Assembly: GCA_903829855.1 (NCBI GenBank)
Contig: CAIKRN010000273.1
Coordinates: 1-5,122 of the forward strand
Reading direction: 5' to 3'
From: an uncultured Opitutia bacterium
GTDB lineage: Bacteria; Verrucomicrobiota; Verrucomicrobiia; Opitutales; UBA953
Length of the DNA stretch: 5,122 bases
Shown: in pieces, positions 4,331 to 5,122 of the stretch
How the letters are laid out: each line of letters opens with the position of its first letter
How positions within the stretch are numbered: the first letter of the stretch is position 1
Made by a program: the position numbers and the translations under genes
The notes under the pieces: generated by a model
What the model was told of the DNA's origin: nothing
What the model saw: the letters and a program-made list of their open reading frames with translations, nothing else
The model's database searches: none

Positions 4331-5122
4331 TTAGAGCGAGACGACCGTGCCTTGGGCCTGCGACTGCAGGGCGGCGGCGAAAATCTCGTGGGTGGCGACA
4401 GCCTCGTCGGGCGTGGCGCAACCGAAGCGGCCGTTGAGCAGGCCGGCTCGTTCCATGAGGTAGGCGGCCCACATCTGTTGAATGACGTCGGCGAAGCCTG
4501 GTTCAAAGATACCGCCGGTAACGGTCTTGAAGGGCGTGCCGAAACCAAGGTCAGTGCGCTTCCAGAACTGTTCCTTGCCGCGTTCGAAGAGCCAGAGGGC
4601 CTTGGTGTCCGAAGTGCTGTAGCGGACGCCGCCATCGGTACCGAGGATCTCGATGAACCAGGTGTTGGTCGCGCCAGGCATGAGGCGTTTCATTTCGAGG
4701 CGCATGGGGACTTCGTGTTCGCCGACCTTGATCCAGGTATTGAGGAGTGCGTTATCCCAGGTATCGCAGTTCGTCACGCCGCCCTTGCCGTCGGGGCGCT
4801 GGGGGTAACCCTTCTGGAGTTGGGCGAAGACGCGGGAGGGCTTCCAGCCAAGGCGCAGAGGGATATGGCACGCATGCATGCCGAGGTCGTTGAGGGCGCC
4901 ACCTTCGCCGCACATGGCGTTTAGGCGCTTCCAGTTGGCGGCCTTGGTTGGGTCGAGGTCGCTGCTGTGGTGGAAGCCAGAGACGACTTCCAGGATGCGG
5001 CCGATCGAACCACTTCGAGCCACTTCAAAGGCGCGCTGAGCGCCGGGGAAGAAGGGCATCTCGGAGCTGCAGCGCACGAAGCGCCCGCTGGCCTTGGCGG
5101 CGGCATGGATGCGACGGGCGGA
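4331..5122 (-). CDS. Gfo/Idh/MocA-family oxidoreductase, C-terminal part (start outside window)
   Basis: The open frame enters at the high-coordinate edge and gives 263 residues before the TAA at 4331. The first visible residues, SARRIHAAAKASGRF, are the helix that normally follows the EKP catalytic motif, so roughly the first 100 residues with the NAD-binding loop are missing. The remainder is the alpha/beta substrate domain: FEVARSGSIGRILEV, then the SSDLDP and NWKR segments, then GEGGALNDLGMHACHIP with the conserved Asp and His of the active site. A GTG at 5077 is not a likely start because homology-like sequence continues upstream of it. The gene is cut by the window edge, not broken. It differs substantially from the 1896-2930 protein, so the two are not recent duplicates. 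It is paired with the PfkB kinase, suggesting an oxidise-and-phosphorylate sugar module. Confidence 0.93.
   Translation of the reverse strand, partial: SARRIHAAAKASGRFVRCSSEMPFFPGAQRAFEVARSGSIGRILEVVSGFHHSSDLDPTKAANWKRLNAMCGEGGALNDLGMHACHIPLRLGWKPSRVFAQLQKGYPQRPDGKGGVTNCDTWDNALLNTWIKVGEHEVPMRLEMKRLMPGATNTWFIEILGTDGGVRYSTSDTKALWLFERGKEQFWKRTDLGFGTPFKTVTGGIFEPGFADVIQQMWAAYLMERAGLLNGRFGCATPDEAVATHEIFAAALQSQAQGTVVSL

Noticed and set aside
4324..4635. N-terminal extension of the kinase to 4635
   Set aside because: The extra 104 residues are Ser/Pro/Arg-rich, overlap the oxidoreductase coding sequence in another frame, and precede a normal PfkB N terminus starting at 4323.
4277..4924. 215-codon plus-strand frame opposite the first oxidoreductase
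   Set aside because: It is antisense to a gene with conserved GGALNDLGMH and related motifs, and has no domain of its own.

Overview
The window looks like chromosomal DNA of a GC-rich bacterium with a large carbohydrate-catabolic repertoire. I think Verrucomicrobiota (Opitutales-like) is most likely, with Planctomycetota as the alternative. The signs are two Gfo/Idh/MocA oxidoreductases, a DYMEDH-type PIG-L hydrolase, two Tat-exported proteins, very weak ribosome binding sites, and a GC-rich intergenic stretch full of palindromes. This is judged from gene content and protein style, not from a marker gene.

Every gene is on the minus strand, so the window reads from high to low coordinates. 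From 5122 down to 4331 is the C-terminal three quarters of a Gfo/Idh/MocA oxidoreductase whose start lies beyond the window. Seven bases later comes a complete PfkB-family carbohydrate kinase (4323-3313). A 382-bp intergenic region (3312-2931) follows. It contains a hairpin touching the kinase stop codon, a nested inverted-repeat element with a REPIN-like core (two GTAG-headed REP units in opposite orientation), a perfect 13-bp stem hairpin, and a 21-bp-spaced direct repeat upstream of the next gene.

A compact second gene set then begins: a Gfo/Idh/MocA oxidoreductase (2930-1896), a PIG-L/LmbE-family zinc hydrolase (1889-1089), a Tat-signal metallophosphoesterase (1092-145), and the first 47 codons of another Tat-signal protein (143-1). 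The start of that last protein resembles the N,N-dimethylformamidase beta-subunit-like family. The junctions are 6 bp, a 4-bp ATGA overlap and 1 bp, so the four genes are almost certainly co-transcribed and translationally coupled.

As a working model (inference), the exported metallophosphoesterase and amidase-like protein act outside the cytoplasm on a phosphorylated or amide-bearing substrate. The cytoplasmic PIG-L hydrolase could de-N-acylate the sugar product, the NAD(P)-dependent oxidoreductases could oxidise or epimerise it, and the PfkB kinase could phosphorylate it. No substrate can be assigned from sequence. The least ordinary part of the window is the intergenic repeat cluster; the enzymes belong to known families in a combination of unknown purpose.
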